Assembly (NCBI RefSeq): GCF_003415675.1
Contig: NZ_QFZK01000011.1
Coordinates: forward strand, 79,482-143,481
DNA from: Rhodoferax lacus
GTDB taxonomy: Bacteria; Pseudomonadota; Gammaproteobacteria; Burkholderiales; Burkholderiaceae_C
Reading direction: 5' to 3'
Length of the DNA: 64,000 nt
The position numbers were made by a program, and so were the translations under genes. This document shows, piece by piece, positions 44,030 to 52,871 of the stretch. The notes under the pieces were generated by a model that had not been told where the DNA came from, did no database searches, and saw only the letters and a list, made by a program, of their open reading frames with translations. How positions within the stretch are numbered: the first letter of the stretch is position 1; each line of letters begins with the position of its first letter.

Positions 44030-45361
44030 TTAAGACTGGCAATCCGTTGGAGCGCGACGGGTCAGCTTCTTGTCGGCCAGGTATTTGTCAGCGCCGGCCT
44101 TGACCATGGGCTTGATGATTTGCTCATCTGCCTGGTACCAGTCCGCACCCACGTTCCACTTGGCGCCGTCCCAGGTCTGCACACGCGCCCAGCTCGAACC
44201 CATATGGTCAGAGCAGCTGGTGCTGATGGGGCGAATCACGCCGGTCAGGCCCAGTGCGGCAAGCTTCTTGTCGTCCAGCGCCAGGTTCTCCAGGCCCCAG
44301 CGCACCTGCTCGCCAGTCATGACCTTGCCCTTGCCAAAGCGCTCTTGTGCGCGGCGAACGGCTTCCACGCTCAGGGCCTGGATGATCACGCCACGCGTGT
44401 AGAGCACGGAGCCCACTTCGTCCTTGGGTCCAGTGCCCTGGCCCTTGTCATGCACCGTCTTCAGAATGTCCTGGATTACCTTGGGTTGCGTACCCGAGGT
44501 GTTGAGTGCCAGTGCGTTGTAGCCCTTGGCGCCCTCGCCCACGTCCTTCACGTCCGGCTCGGCACCGGCCCACCACACGCCATACATCTTGTCGCGCGGA
44601 TAGCCGGTGGCTTGGGCTTCCTTGAGAGCGGTGGAGTTCATCACGCCCCAGCCCCACAGCAGCACGTAGTCAGGGCGGTTCTGGCGCACCTGCAGCCAGG
44701 CGGCCTTTTGGTCCACGCCGGGCGCTGTCACAGGGATCTTGGCCAGCTCAAAACCGAGTTGGCGCGCACGCTCCTCCAGCAGGGGAATAGGCTCTTTGCC
44801 AAACGGGCTGTCGTGGTAGACCAGGGTGATCTTCTTGCCCTTGAGCTTGTCCAGGCCACCTTCTTTTTTGCCCAGGTGCTGGATCAGGATGTCGGCACCC
44901 GTCCAGTAGCTGCCCATCAGCGGGAAGTTCCACTTGAAGGCCTGGCCGTCCTGCGCCACCGAGAGACCGTAGCCCAAGGTGATGAGAGCCACCTTGTCGT
45001 TGACCACTTTTTCGGTCAGCGCAAAGGTGATGCCGGTGGCTTGCGGATCAAACAGGGCCACACCCGGCTTGCTTTTCAGACGCTCGTAGCATTCCACGCC
45101 GCGGTCGGTGGCGTAGCCGGTTTCGCATTCTTCAAAGGTGAGTTTCACACCGTTCACGCCGCCATCGCGGGCGTTGATCATCTTGATGTAGTCCTGCTTG
45201 CCGTTGGCCCATGGCACGCCATTGGGCGCGTAGGGCCCGGTGCGGTAGGACAGCAGCGGGAAAAACTGCTCCTTGGCTTGGGCAAAGGCGCTGGGTGCCG
45301 CCAGGCTGGAGGCAACGGCCACCACGAGGGCGGCTGAACGGGCTAGAGAAAAAAGCTTCAT
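44030..45361 (-). CDS. ABC transporter substrate-binding protein, LivK-type
   Basis: A 443-residue periplasmic binding protein. The signal peptide is MKLFSLARSAALVVAVASSL with cleavage after SAFA. The mature two-lobe Peripla_BP_6 fold shows FFPLLSYRTGPYAPNGVPWA, a large insert and YVLLWGWGVMNSTALKEAQA. It is longer than amino-acid-binding LivJ/LivK (about 370 residues) and belongs to the group linked to acyl-CoA ligases. Its ligand is probably an aromatic or branched acid, inferred from the operon. Confidence 0.9.
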   Translation of the reverse strand: MKLFSLARSAALVVAVASSLAAPSAFAQAKEQFFPLLSYRTGPYAPNGVPWANGKQDYIKMINARDGGVNGVKLTFEECETGYATDRGVECYERLKSKPGVALFDPQATGITFALTEKVVNDKVALITLGYGLSVAQDGQAFKWNFPLMGSYWTGADILIQHLGKKEGGLDKLKGKKITLVYHDSPFGKEPIPLLEERARQLGFELAKIPVTAPGVDQKAAWLQVRQNRPDYVLLWGWGVMNSTALKEAQATGYPRDKMYGVWWAGAEPDVKDVGEGAKGYNALALNTSGTQPKVIQDILKTVHDKGQGTGPKDEVGSVLYTRGVIIQALSVEAVRRAQERFGKGKVMTGEQVRWGLENLALDDKKLAALGLTGVIRPISTSCSDHMGSSWARVQTWDGAKWNVGADWYQADEQIIKPMVKAGADKYLADKKLTRRAPTDCQS

Positions 45362-45402
45362 ATGTCTCTCCTAAAAATTAAAGTGGTGAAGCACAGGGAA
45401 AA

Positions 45403-46479
45403 TCAATGAGGGAAGGGCCATAGCCGCAGCTTCTGCTTGCCCACGGCCCAGAGCTTGGCCAGGCCATGCGGCTCCACAATCAGGAACCAGACAATCAGGC
45501 CACCAAACACCATCAACTCGGCATGCGACACGCTGGCGGTGGAAATCTCGAAACCAAACACACCGGTGATCGCAGGCAAAAACAGGTTGAGCGCAATTGG
45601 CAAGACCACGATGAAGGCTGCGCCAAAAAACGCACCCAATATAGAGCCCATGCCGCCGATGATGACCATGAACAGCAGCTTGAAACTCTGGTCCACCGAG
45701 AAGGCGGCGGGCTCCCAGGCACCCAGATAAATAAAAGCCCACAGACCACCGGCCACACCCACGATGAAGGAGCTGACCGCAAAGGCGCTCAGCTTGGCGT
45801 ACATGGGGCGAATGCCGATGACGGCTGCTGCCACATCCATGTCGCGGATGGCCATCCACTCGCGGCCCACGGCGCCGCGCACCAAATTCTTGGCCAGCAG
45901 CGCAATCACGGCCAGCAGCACCAGGCAGAACCAGTACTTGGCCACCGGGCTCTCCAGCGACAGGCCAAACACCTGCAGGTTGTTGACCGACACCGAGCCC
46001 GACGACGAGTTGTTGGTGAACCACTGCACGCGCAGAAACAGCCAGTCCGCAAAGAACTGCGCGGCCAGTGTGGCCACCGCCAGGTACAAGCCTTTGACCC
46101 GCAGGCTGGGCAGGCCGAACAGCATGCCAAACAGCATGGCGCACACGCCCCCCAGCAGCAGCGCCACGACCAGCGGCATGCCGTCAATGCGCACAAAGAA
46201 GTTGTAGGCAGCATAGGCACCCACCGCCATGAAGGCGCCCGAGCCCAGTGAGATCTGGCCGCAGTAGCCCACCAGAATATTCACACCCACAGCAGCGAGT
46301 GAAAAAATCAAAAAGGGAATCAGGATGGCGCGGAAAATGTAGTCGCTGGCCAGCATGGGCACCACCGCAAAGCCCACGATCAGCAGCAGCGCCATGAAGA
46401 TGCGGTCCTGGCGGATGGGCAGGATCTGCTGGTCCGCGCGGTAGCTGGTTTTGAATTGGCCGTTTTCTCTGTAGAACAT
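45403..46479 (-). CDS. livM: Branched-chain-type ABC transporter permease LivM
   Basis: A 358-residue permease with about ten helices. The conserved LivM stretch VGYCGQISLGSGAFMAVGAYA is present, and GLPSLRVKGLYLAVATLAAQ and GREWMAIRDMDVAAAVIGI (the ATPase-contact loop) as well. It is translated as the third transporter gene of the operon, 90 bases after livH across two hairpins. It forms the membrane pore with LivH. Confidence 0.92.
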   Translation of the reverse strand: MFYRENGQFKTSYRADQQILPIRQDRIFMALLLIVGFAVVPMLASDYIFRAILIPFLIFSLAAVGVNILVGYCGQISLGSGAFMAVGAYAAYNFFVRIDGMPLVVALLLGGVCAMLFGMLFGLPSLRVKGLYLAVATLAAQFFADWLFLRVQWFTNNSSSGSVSVNNLQVFGLSLESPVAKYWFCLVLLAVIALLAKNLVRGAVGREWMAIRDMDVAAAVIGIRPMYAKLSAFAVSSFIVGVAGGLWAFIYLGAWEPAAFSVDQSFKLLFMVIIGGMGSILGAFFGAAFIVVLPIALNLFLPAITGVFGFEISTASVSHAELMVFGGLIVWFLIVEPHGLAKLWAVGKQKLRLWPFPH

Positions 46480-46520
46480 TTTTTTATCTCGAAAATCTTT
46501 TGGTTACGACACGCTTCGCT

Positions 46521-46590
46521 TAACTTTGCTACGCAAAGTTAGTCTTCACCGAAAGATCATTGCTCGTGTTACACACGATCAATGATCTTT
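46521..46590 (-). other. Pair of intra-operon hairpins between livH and livM
   Basis: Two perfect stem-loops: TAACTTTGC/GCAAAGTTA with a TAC loop (46521-46541), and AAAGATCATTG/CAATGATCTTT (46552-46562 with 46580-46590) with an inner CGTGT/ACACG stem. The second covers the end of livH. No T-tract follows on the reverse strand, so these look like RNA-processing or stability elements and not simple terminators. Confidence 0.55.
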
Positions 46591-47495
46591 TCGCCAAACA
46601 AGCCTTGTGGCCTGATCAGGAGGAAGCCCAGGGCCAAAACATAGGCAAACCAGATCTCGATGCCACCACCCACAAAAGGCCCGATGTAAACCTCGGACAG
46701 CTTCTCCCCCACACCAATAATCAGGCCGCCCACAATCGCGCCGGGCACCGAGGTGAGGCCGCCCAGAATCACCACCGGCAGCGCACGCAGGGCTACTGTG
46801 GTGAGCGAAAACTGCACGCCCAGCTTGCTGCCCCAGATCATTCCGGCCACCAGCGCCACCACACCGGCCACGCACCACACGATCACCCAGATGCGGTTGA
46901 GTGGAATGCCAATACTTTGCGCGGCCTGGTGGTCATCAGCCACAGCACGCAGGGCGCGGCCGGTGGCAGTCTTCTGGAAGAACACACTCAGCAGGGCCAC
47001 CAGAGCGGCGGCGATGATGGCGGCGTAAAAGTCTTCCTTGTTGATCAGGATGCCGCCCTGGAAGGTGCTCTCCAGAATCATCACCGGGTCCTTGGGCATG
47101 CCAATGTCGATCTTGTAAATGCTGCTGCCAAACAGCGACTGGCCCAGGCCTTCCAGGAAGTAGGTAATGCCCAGCGTGGCCATCAGCAGCGTGGTGCCTT
47201 CCTGGTTCACCAGGTGGCGCAACACCAGGCGCTCAATCACCCAGGCCACACCAAACATCACCACACCGGCGGCGATGAAAGCCAAGGCGTTGACGGCAAA
47301 GAAATCGGTGATGCCCAAGAGCGGAATCCATTCCGAGAAGCGCGCCATCGCCAGCGCTGCAAACAGCACCATGGCGCCTTGCGCAAAGTTGAACACGCCG
47401 GACGCTTTGTAGATCAGCACAAAGCCCAGGGCCACCAGCGAATACAGCATGCCGGCCATCAGGCCGCCCAAGAGTGTTTCTAAAAAGAATGCCAT
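46569..47495 (-). CDS. livH: Branched-chain-type ABC transporter permease LivH
   Basis: A 308-residue permease with about eight helices, starting MAFFLETLLGGLMAGMLYSL and containing VLIYKASGVFNFAQGAMVLF, the highly conserved LivH segment, and AVADDHQAAQSIGIPLNRIW, the loop that contacts the ATPase. It is the second transporter gene of the operon, just after livG. The stop codon lies inside a long hairpin. Confidence 0.93.
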   Translation of the reverse strand: MAFFLETLLGGLMAGMLYSLVALGFVLIYKASGVFNFAQGAMVLFAALAMARFSEWIPLLGITDFFAVNALAFIAAGVVMFGVAWVIERLVLRHLVNQEGTTLLMATLGITYFLEGLGQSLFGSSIYKIDIGMPKDPVMILESTFQGGILINKEDFYAAIIAAALVALLSVFFQKTATGRALRAVADDHQAAQSIGIPLNRIWVIVWCVAGVVALVAGMIWGSKLGVQFSLTTVALRALPVVILGGLTSVPGAIVGGLIIGVGEKLSEVYIGPFVGGGIEIWFAYVLALGFLLIRPQGLFGEKIIDRV

Positions 47496-47505
47496 GTCTT
47501 TTTCC

Positions 47506-48291
47506 TTAGTGGCTGGTGCCGAGGTACGCGGAGATCACGTCTTCGTTGTTGCGTACTTCATCGGGCGTACCGTCGCCAATCTTCTTGCCGTAGTCCAACA
47601 CCACCACGCGGTCGGAAATGTCCATCACCACGCCCATGTCGTGCTCGATCAGCACCACCGTGGTTCCAAACTCGTCGTTCACGTCCAGCACAAAGCGGCA
47701 CATGTCCTGCTTTTCTTCCACATTCATGCCGGCCATGGGTTCATCCAGCAGCAGCACCTGCGGCTCCATGGCCAGGGCGCGGCCCAGGTCCACACGCTTT
47801 TGCAGGCCGTAGGGCAGTTGGCCCACGGGGGTCTTGCGATAGGCCTGGATTTCCAGGAAGTCGATGATGCGTTCCACCGCCTCGCGGTGCATGATTTCCT
47901 CGCGCTCGGCCGGGCCTATGCGCAGGGCCTGCATGAAGATGCTGCTTTTGATCTTGAGGTTGCGCCCGGACATGATGTTGTCCAGCACGCTCATGCCCTT
48001 GAACAACGCCAAGTTCTGGAAGGTGCGCCCTATGCCCATGCTGGCCACCTGGTGGCTGTCCATGTGGCCAAAGGTCTGGCCGCGGAAGGTGATCGTGCCG
48101 ACCTGCGGCCGGTACACCCCGTTGATGCAGTTGAGCATGGAGCTCTTGCCCGCACCGTTGGGGCCGATGATGGCGCGGATTTCGTGTTCCTTCACATTGA
48201 AGGAGATGTCCGTCAGGGCCTTCACGCCGCCAAAACTCAGACTGATGTTTTTGACGTCGAGAATGACGTCACCGATTTTCTTATCGCTCAT
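47506..48291 (-). CDS. livG: Branched-chain-type ABC transporter ATP-binding protein LivG
   Basis: A 261-residue ATPase: Walker A IGPNGAGKSSMLNCI, the LivG-specific GIGRTFQNLALFKGMSVLDN, signature PYGLQKRVDLGRALA (a modified LSGGQ, common in this group) and Walker B LLLDEPMAGMN. The N-terminus ILDVKNISLSFGGVKALTD is normal. It overlaps the acyl-CoA ligase gene by four bases (ATGA), so the ligase and transporter are coupled. Confidence 0.93.
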   Translation of the reverse strand: MSDKKIGDVILDVKNISLSFGGVKALTDISFNVKEHEIRAIIGPNGAGKSSMLNCINGVYRPQVGTITFRGQTFGHMDSHQVASMGIGRTFQNLALFKGMSVLDNIMSGRNLKIKSSIFMQALRIGPAEREEIMHREAVERIIDFLEIQAYRKTPVGQLPYGLQKRVDLGRALAMEPQVLLLDEPMAGMNVEEKQDMCRFVLDVNDEFGTTVVLIEHDMGVVMDISDRVVVLDYGKKIGDGTPDEVRNNEDVISAYLGTSH

Positions 48292-50234
48292 GCTGCAGCC
48301 TTCACAGGGGCAAATATTTTGGCGTCATCCAGCGCCAGTGTGGCGCTGACACTGCCGGTGCGGCCATCTTCAAACTTCACAACAGTCTCGATGAACTGTT
48401 CTTTCTTGCCCGCGTACAGCGCATCCACCAGCACACTGTATTTGTCGGCAATAAAGCCGCGCCGGACCTTGTTGGTGCGGGTGAGCTCGCCGTCATCGGC
48501 ATCCAATTCCTTGTGCAGAATCAGGAAGCGGCTGACCTGGCTGCCGGCCAGCAGGGCATCGGCACTCAGGTCGGCATTCACCTTTTCCACACACTCCTTG
48601 ATGAGTTGGTAGACCTCGGGCTTTTGCGCCAGGTCGGTGTAGCCGGCATAGGGCAGGTTGCGGCGCTCGGCCCAGTTGCCCACGGCATCGAAGTCGATGT
48701 TGATGAAGACGCAGACCTTCTCGCGCCCGTCGCCATAGGCCACCACTTCCTTGATGTGCTGGAAGAATTTCAGTTTGTTTTCCACATACTTGGGCGCGAA
48801 CATGGCTCCGTCAAACGCCCCACCCTGGATGCGGCCCACGTCCTTCACCCGGTCGATGATCTTCAGGTGACCGTGCGCGTCCAGAAAGCCCGCATCGCTG
48901 GTGTGGTACCAGCCGTCTGCGGTGAGCACCTCGGCCGTCGCGGCCGGGTTCTTGTAGTACGACTGGAACAATCCCGGCGACTTGACCAGGATTTCGCCGT
49001 TGTCCGCCACCTTGATTTCCACTCCGGCACAGGGCACACCCACAGTGTCGGCACGGGCTTCGGTGTCGGGCTGCAGGCAGACAAAGACAGCAGTCTCGGT
49101 GGAGCCGTAGAGTTGCTTGATGTTGATGCCAATGGAGCGGTAAAAGCTGAACAGGTCCGGCCCAATCGCCTCGCCCGCGGTGTAGGCCACACGCACCCGG
49201 CTAAAGCCCAGGGTGTTGCGCAGCGGGCCGTAGACACAGACGTTGCCCAGGGCATAGAGCAGGCGGTCCATCAGGCCCACTTGCTCGCCATTCATCAGGG
49301 CCGGGCCCACGCGCTGGGCAACGGTCATAAAGGCTTGGAACATCTTGTGTTTGACAAGGCCCGCGTCTTCCATGCGGATCATCACGCTGGTCAGCAAGCC
49401 TTCAAAAATACGTGGCGGAGCGAAGTAGTAGGTCGGGCCAATTTCCTTCAGGTCGATGCTGGCAGTCGCCGCCGACTCGGGGCAGTTCACCACATAGCCG
49501 CAGGCCAGCCACTGGGCATACGAAAAAATGTTCTGGCCAATCCAGGCCGGGGGCAGGTAGGCCAGCACCTCTTCTTCGCTGCTGAGCTTGTCGAACTCGG
49601 CACCGGCGCGGGCGCGGTTGAGCAGCGAGTCATGCGTGTGCACCACGCCCTTGGGGTTGCCGGTGGTGCCAGAGGTAAAAAACATGGCGCCCACGTCGTC
49701 GGGCTGGATCTTGGCGACCTCGTCCTTGAAGAAGTCGGTGTGCAGGGAAGCGAAGGCTTTGCCACGGGCCTGCAGTTCGTCCAGCGAGGCAAGGCCCGGC
49801 TCGTCGTATTTGCGCAGTCCGCGCGGATCATCAAAGTAGATGCGCGCCAGCTGCGGGCACTGGGGACGGATTTCCAGCAGCTTGTCGACCTGCTCCTGGT
49901 CTTCGGCAAAGGCAAAGCTCACCTCGGCATTGTTGATGGGGAACACGCACTCGGCGGCAGCGGCGTCCTGGTACAGCGGAATCGGCACGGCACCCAGGGA
50001 CTGCACGGCCAGCATGGTGGCATACAGGCGCGGGCGGTTGGCGCCAATGACGACCATGTGGTCATCCCGGCGCAGACCGGCCTGGTGCAGGCCGGCGGCC
50101 AGCTCTTCCACCAGGGTGGCTAAAGCCTTCCAGCTCAGGGTTTGCCAGATGCCGTATTCCTTCTCGCGCATGGCGGGCGCGCCCGGGCGCTGGGCGGCAT
50201 GTTGCATTAGCAGTTGCGGAAAAGTCGTTCGCAT
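48288..50234 (-). CDS. AMP-dependent long-chain-type acyl-CoA synthetase
   Basis: A 648-residue adenylate-forming ligase. The P-loop-like AMP motif is AMFFTSGTTGNPKGVVHTHD; also YGSTETAVFVCLQPDTEA, GWYHTSDAGFLDAHGHLKII and DRVKDVGRIQGGAFDGAMFA, the last with the lysine region of the C-lobe. It belongs to the FAA1/FadD15-like clade with a long C-terminal part. It is the first gene of the operon, so it probably activates what the transporter imports, or a related acid. The start MRTTFPQLLMQHAAQRP is good. Confidence 0.9.
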   Translation of the reverse strand: MRTTFPQLLMQHAAQRPGAPAMREKEYGIWQTLSWKALATLVEELAAGLHQAGLRRDDHMVVIGANRPRLYATMLAVQSLGAVPIPLYQDAAAAECVFPINNAEVSFAFAEDQEQVDKLLEIRPQCPQLARIYFDDPRGLRKYDEPGLASLDELQARGKAFASLHTDFFKDEVAKIQPDDVGAMFFTSGTTGNPKGVVHTHDSLLNRARAGAEFDKLSSEEEVLAYLPPAWIGQNIFSYAQWLACGYVVNCPESAATASIDLKEIGPTYYFAPPRIFEGLLTSVMIRMEDAGLVKHKMFQAFMTVAQRVGPALMNGEQVGLMDRLLYALGNVCVYGPLRNTLGFSRVRVAYTAGEAIGPDLFSFYRSIGINIKQLYGSTETAVFVCLQPDTEARADTVGVPCAGVEIKVADNGEILVKSPGLFQSYYKNPAATAEVLTADGWYHTSDAGFLDAHGHLKIIDRVKDVGRIQGGAFDGAMFAPKYVENKLKFFQHIKEVVAYGDGREKVCVFINIDFDAVGNWAERRNLPYAGYTDLAQKPEVYQLIKECVEKVNADLSADALLAGSQVSRFLILHKELDADDGELTRTNKVRRGFIADKYSVLVDALYAGKKEQFIETVVKFEDGRTGSVSATLALDDAKIFAPVKAAA

Positions 50235-50313
50235 GGGTTTCCTCTTGTTGCCCCTGTACCAAAACAGAGACTATTCGAATGACCCGATTATTGAATTCAT
50301 CATTGACGCCAAG

Positions 50314-50331
50314 TTGTCATTCGGACGACAA
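50314..50331. promoter_or_regulatory. Candidate Crp/Fnr-type operator before regulator gene
   Basis: TTGTC (50314-50318) and GACAA (50327-50331) are spaced by eight bases, extended by A/T matches outside, in the divergent region between the acyl-CoA synthetase operon and the Crp/Fnr gene. The symmetry and spacing fit a dimer of that regulator. No experimental support. Confidence 0.45.
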
Positions 50332-50396
50332 TTGAAACGCTACTTGGTAGGTGTTTTCCCTTCACTTATTCGCACCTTACAGATCGGAGCACAGCC

Positions 50397-51110
50397 ATGG
50401 TCCACGACAGCGCACTGCACCAGCGCAGGCGCCCCCTTACCGAGCCCGAGCTCGACGCCATACCCTGGCTGCGCCTGCTCAGCAAGGAAGAAGCCCAGCG
50501 CGCGGTGGACGATTTGCGCATCACCGAGGCCCTGCCGGGCGAGTTTGTCTGCCGCATGGGCAGGCCTGTGACCTACTGGTTTGGCGTGGTGGACGGCCTC
50601 TTGAAAATGAGCACCGACAACGCCGAGGGCCAGACCATGACCTTCACCGGCGTGCCGCCCGGCGGCTGGTTTGGCGAGGGCACGGCCCTCAAGCGCGAGA
50701 CCTACCGCTACAACATCCAGCCCCTGCGCAAAAGCCATGTGGCAGGACTCCATGTGGACACCTTCCACTGGCTGCTGGACCACTCCATTGGCTTCAACCG
50801 CTTTGTGATGAACCAGCTCAACGAGCGCCTGGGCCAGTTCATTGCCGCACGCGAGATTGACCGCCTGACCAACCCCGACATCCGCGTGGCGCGCAGCCTG
50901 GCCGCCCTCTTCAACCCCACGCTCTACCCCGGTGTGGGCGAGGTGCTGCGCATCACCCAACAGGAGCTGGCCTACCTGGTGGGCCTGTCGCGCCAGCGCG
51001 TCAACGAGGCACTCACCGCCCTGGCCGCAGAAGGCTCCATCCGGGTGGAATACGGGGGCCTGCGCATACTGGACTTGCAGGCGCTGCGCTCGCAGGTGTT
51101 CAAGGGCTGA
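50397..51110 (+). CDS. Crp/Fnr-family regulator divergent to the liv operon
   Basis: A 237-residue regulator: cyclic-nucleotide-like beta-roll (GEFVCRMGRPVTYWFGVVDG, GGWFGEGTALKRETYRYNIQ), a dimerisation helix and a C-terminal winged helix with ITQQELAYLVGLSRQRVNEAL. FNR-type iron-sulfur cysteines are absent. It is transcribed away from the acyl-CoA ligase/liv operon with a short symmetric site in the spacer, so it is the likely regulator of that operon. The effector molecule is unknown. Confidence 0.9.
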   Translation: MVHDSALHQRRRPLTEPELDAIPWLRLLSKEEAQRAVDDLRITEALPGEFVCRMGRPVTYWFGVVDGLLKMSTDNAEGQTMTFTGVPPGGWFGEGTALKRETYRYNIQPLRKSHVAGLHVDTFHWLLDHSIGFNRFVMNQLNERLGQFIAAREIDRLTNPDIRVARSLAALFNPTLYPGVGEVLRITQQELAYLVGLSRQRVNEALTALAAEGSIRVEYGGLRILDLQALRSQVFKG

Positions 51111-51126
51111 AGCGGCGCCAATACGA

Positions 51127-51531
51127 CTAAGAATGGGGCCGTAGCTCTTCGAGCCTTCGTTTGTTGAATTCCAGCAAGCAATCTAAATACTCAATTTCCC
51201 GAAGGGAGCCACTGCCAACGTAGTTGTATTCTGCTTTACAGCTGGCCTCCTTGTATGCAGTCCATGATTTTTGAGCCTTAGCAAACTCTGGCGCTGCGGC
51301 GGGAAGATGGGCCTTGGCAAGGATGTTTCTGTCGTTCCCTTGGTATTCAGTCATGTTTTGATTGAACAAGTCCGTGACTTGCTGTGTGCTGATTCGCAAC
51401 GCCACGCGCTTGCAAAGGACCATTTGCTGCCCGGCTGTTGGAGATTCACATACCTGCGGTACATCTTCTGCGTTGGCGCAATAGAACGCAGTAACCACGA
51501 AAAAGCCAATCAGCGCCTTAGTGACTTGCAT
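51127..51531 (-). CDS. LprI-like (DUF1311) lysozyme-inhibitor, probable immunity protein
   Basis: A 134-residue exported protein. The signal peptide is MQVTKALIGFFVVTAFYCANA. The mature domain has several cysteines (VCESPTAGQQMVLC, EASCKAEYN, YLDCLLEF) and AQKSWTAYKEASC, the LprI core helix (AQxxWxxYR-like). LprI-type proteins bind and inhibit lysozymes in the periplasm. It overlaps the PAAR-lysozyme gene by 14 bases, which supports an immunity role. GGAA lies ten bases before the ATG at 51531. Confidence 0.8.
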   Translation of the reverse strand: MQVTKALIGFFVVTAFYCANAEDVPQVCESPTAGQQMVLCKRVALRISTQQVTDLFNQNMTEYQGNDRNILAKAHLPAAAPEFAKAQKSWTAYKEASCKAEYNYVGSGSLREIEYLDCLLEFNKRRLEELRPHS

Positions 51532-52711
51532 CGTAAGTTCCGGTTTTGAATAACTTGGCTTCATTTTTTCTTCTACCTGGTACGCGATCTGCAATGAACT
51601 TTTCCAACCACTCAGCTGCTGCCTTGAAGTCACCGCCATTCACCATTTTCGCGACTCTCTCAGCTCGGGTTTCGTTGCTGGAATCATGCTTTCCCCGATA
51701 AGGGCCGGTGTTGAATAGAACAGAGACCAGTGCGTCATATTCGTATTGATTGAGCGGGACGCGCACAAGTTGATTGATAAACCTCTCAACGTCTGCAATA
51801 TCCGTTCTGGCAAATGCCCTGGCTTGGTCAATGGTGATTTCGTCGTCCATTTTCAGACGGTCTGCAGGCACCACTTTGTGGCCCAAGCCCACTGTTGGAA
51901 TGCCGTATCCGTCGTCGTAGACCTTCAAGATCATTCCACTTACCACGCTTTGTCCGACCCAGTTCTTCCCGTTCGATACACCGCTCTCCAAAACCGCTAT
52001 GAACTCAATGCCATCATCACTAACAATCCACGGCTTTCCCAGGCGCTCAGACTGTACAACCACGAGCGAGTTTGGGTCTGTGTTGGTTGTCCCCTGATAC
52101 AAAGGCACTGGCAACTTGAAACCGACATGGCCGATGTAGACCTGCAAGTTTGCGGTTCCATCGGTTTCATAACGGTCTGTAAGTCCTCGGCCGTTGGCCA
52201 CCCCATGAACGACCTTGCCCGTAGGCAACCTTACCGAGTAGAACGCCGCGGACAACGGTCTGCTGTTCGCATCCAGCAGCATGAATTGTTGGTCGTGCTT
52301 TGTCAGCGCAGTCGCGAATGATCGTCCGACCAATGGATAGAGTGCCGTGTCGTCCGCTACCCCGGCAGCACCTGCAACAGGTGATGGGACAACGCCCAGT
52401 GACTCCATTCGATCATCGACAGTCACTTTGGGCGTACCACTTGAAATAGTCTTGGCAACGAGTTTGGGTGGAACCTGGCATTTGCACAGGACGATGTCGT
52501 TCTCAAGCGCCATTTCAAAGCCATACATTGGCAGGCGATAAGGGCCACCCGCTTTGGCAATAGTGCCAATGCTTTTGCACGCGACACAATGAACAGCGCC
52601 ACCTATGGTTGCGTAGGGAACTCCTTTAACCGTTGCCTGGGTGAAGGCACCAGGCATCACGGCGCCCCCACTGCTTGGTGGGTCACCAACAAGTACTGCT
52701 TTGCGCTCCAT
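51518..52711 (-). CDS. PAAR-domain T6SS effector with T4-type lysozyme (GH24) domain
   Basis: A 397-residue protein with three parts. Residues 1-95 form a PAAR domain (HCVACKSIGTI, then CKC), the spike tip of type VI secretion. Residues 130-220 are a linker domain typical of T6SS cargo (FMLLDANSRPLSAAFYSVRL). Residues 230-397 are a GH24 muramidase: IEFIAVLESG with the likely catalytic Glu at 242, LKVYDDGYGIPTVGLGHKV with Asp and Thr residues. It should cleave peptidoglycan of rivals after delivery. No T6SS apparatus genes are in the window. The base use is less GC-rich than the flanks. ATG 52711 (MERKAVLVG) is the best start. Confidence 0.85.
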   Translation of the reverse strand: MERKAVLVGDPPSSGGAVMPGAFTQATVKGVPYATIGGAVHCVACKSIGTIAKAGGPYRLPMYGFEMALENDIVLCKCQVPPKLVAKTISSGTPKVTVDDRMESLGVVPSPVAGAAGVADDTALYPLVGRSFATALTKHDQQFMLLDANSRPLSAAFYSVRLPTGKVVHGVANGRGLTDRYETDGTANLQVYIGHVGFKLPVPLYQGTTNTDPNSLVVVQSERLGKPWIVSDDGIEFIAVLESGVSNGKNWVGQSVVSGMILKVYDDGYGIPTVGLGHKVVPADRLKMDDEITIDQARAFARTDIADVERFINQLVRVPLNQYEYDALVSVLFNTGPYRGKHDSSNETRAERVAKMVNGGDFKAAAEWLEKFIADRVPGRRKNEAKLFKTGTYDASH

Positions 52712-52808
52712 ATTGCCCTCTATCAAATGTTGAATTTTTCATTATTGGCAAGTGGCATACAGACTCCTAATCAAACTGTTCAGCCTGGGCATTTACTCGC
52801 TACAGGTC

Positions 52809-52831
52809 CAAGCTGCATGCCAAACAGCTTG
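52809..52831. promoter_or_regulatory. Inverted repeat upstream of second Crp/Fnr gene
   Basis: CAAGCTG (52809-52815) and CAGCTTG (52825-52831) with nine bases between, about 40 bases before the regulator's ATG. It could be an autoregulatory operator, or a remnant of a terminator. The rest of the 160-base spacer shows only AT-rich sequence on the effector side. Confidence 0.3.
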
Positions 52832-52871
52832 TGCTAGGCAAGAAACAACGGCCAGGGCCTAAACTGCAGCA

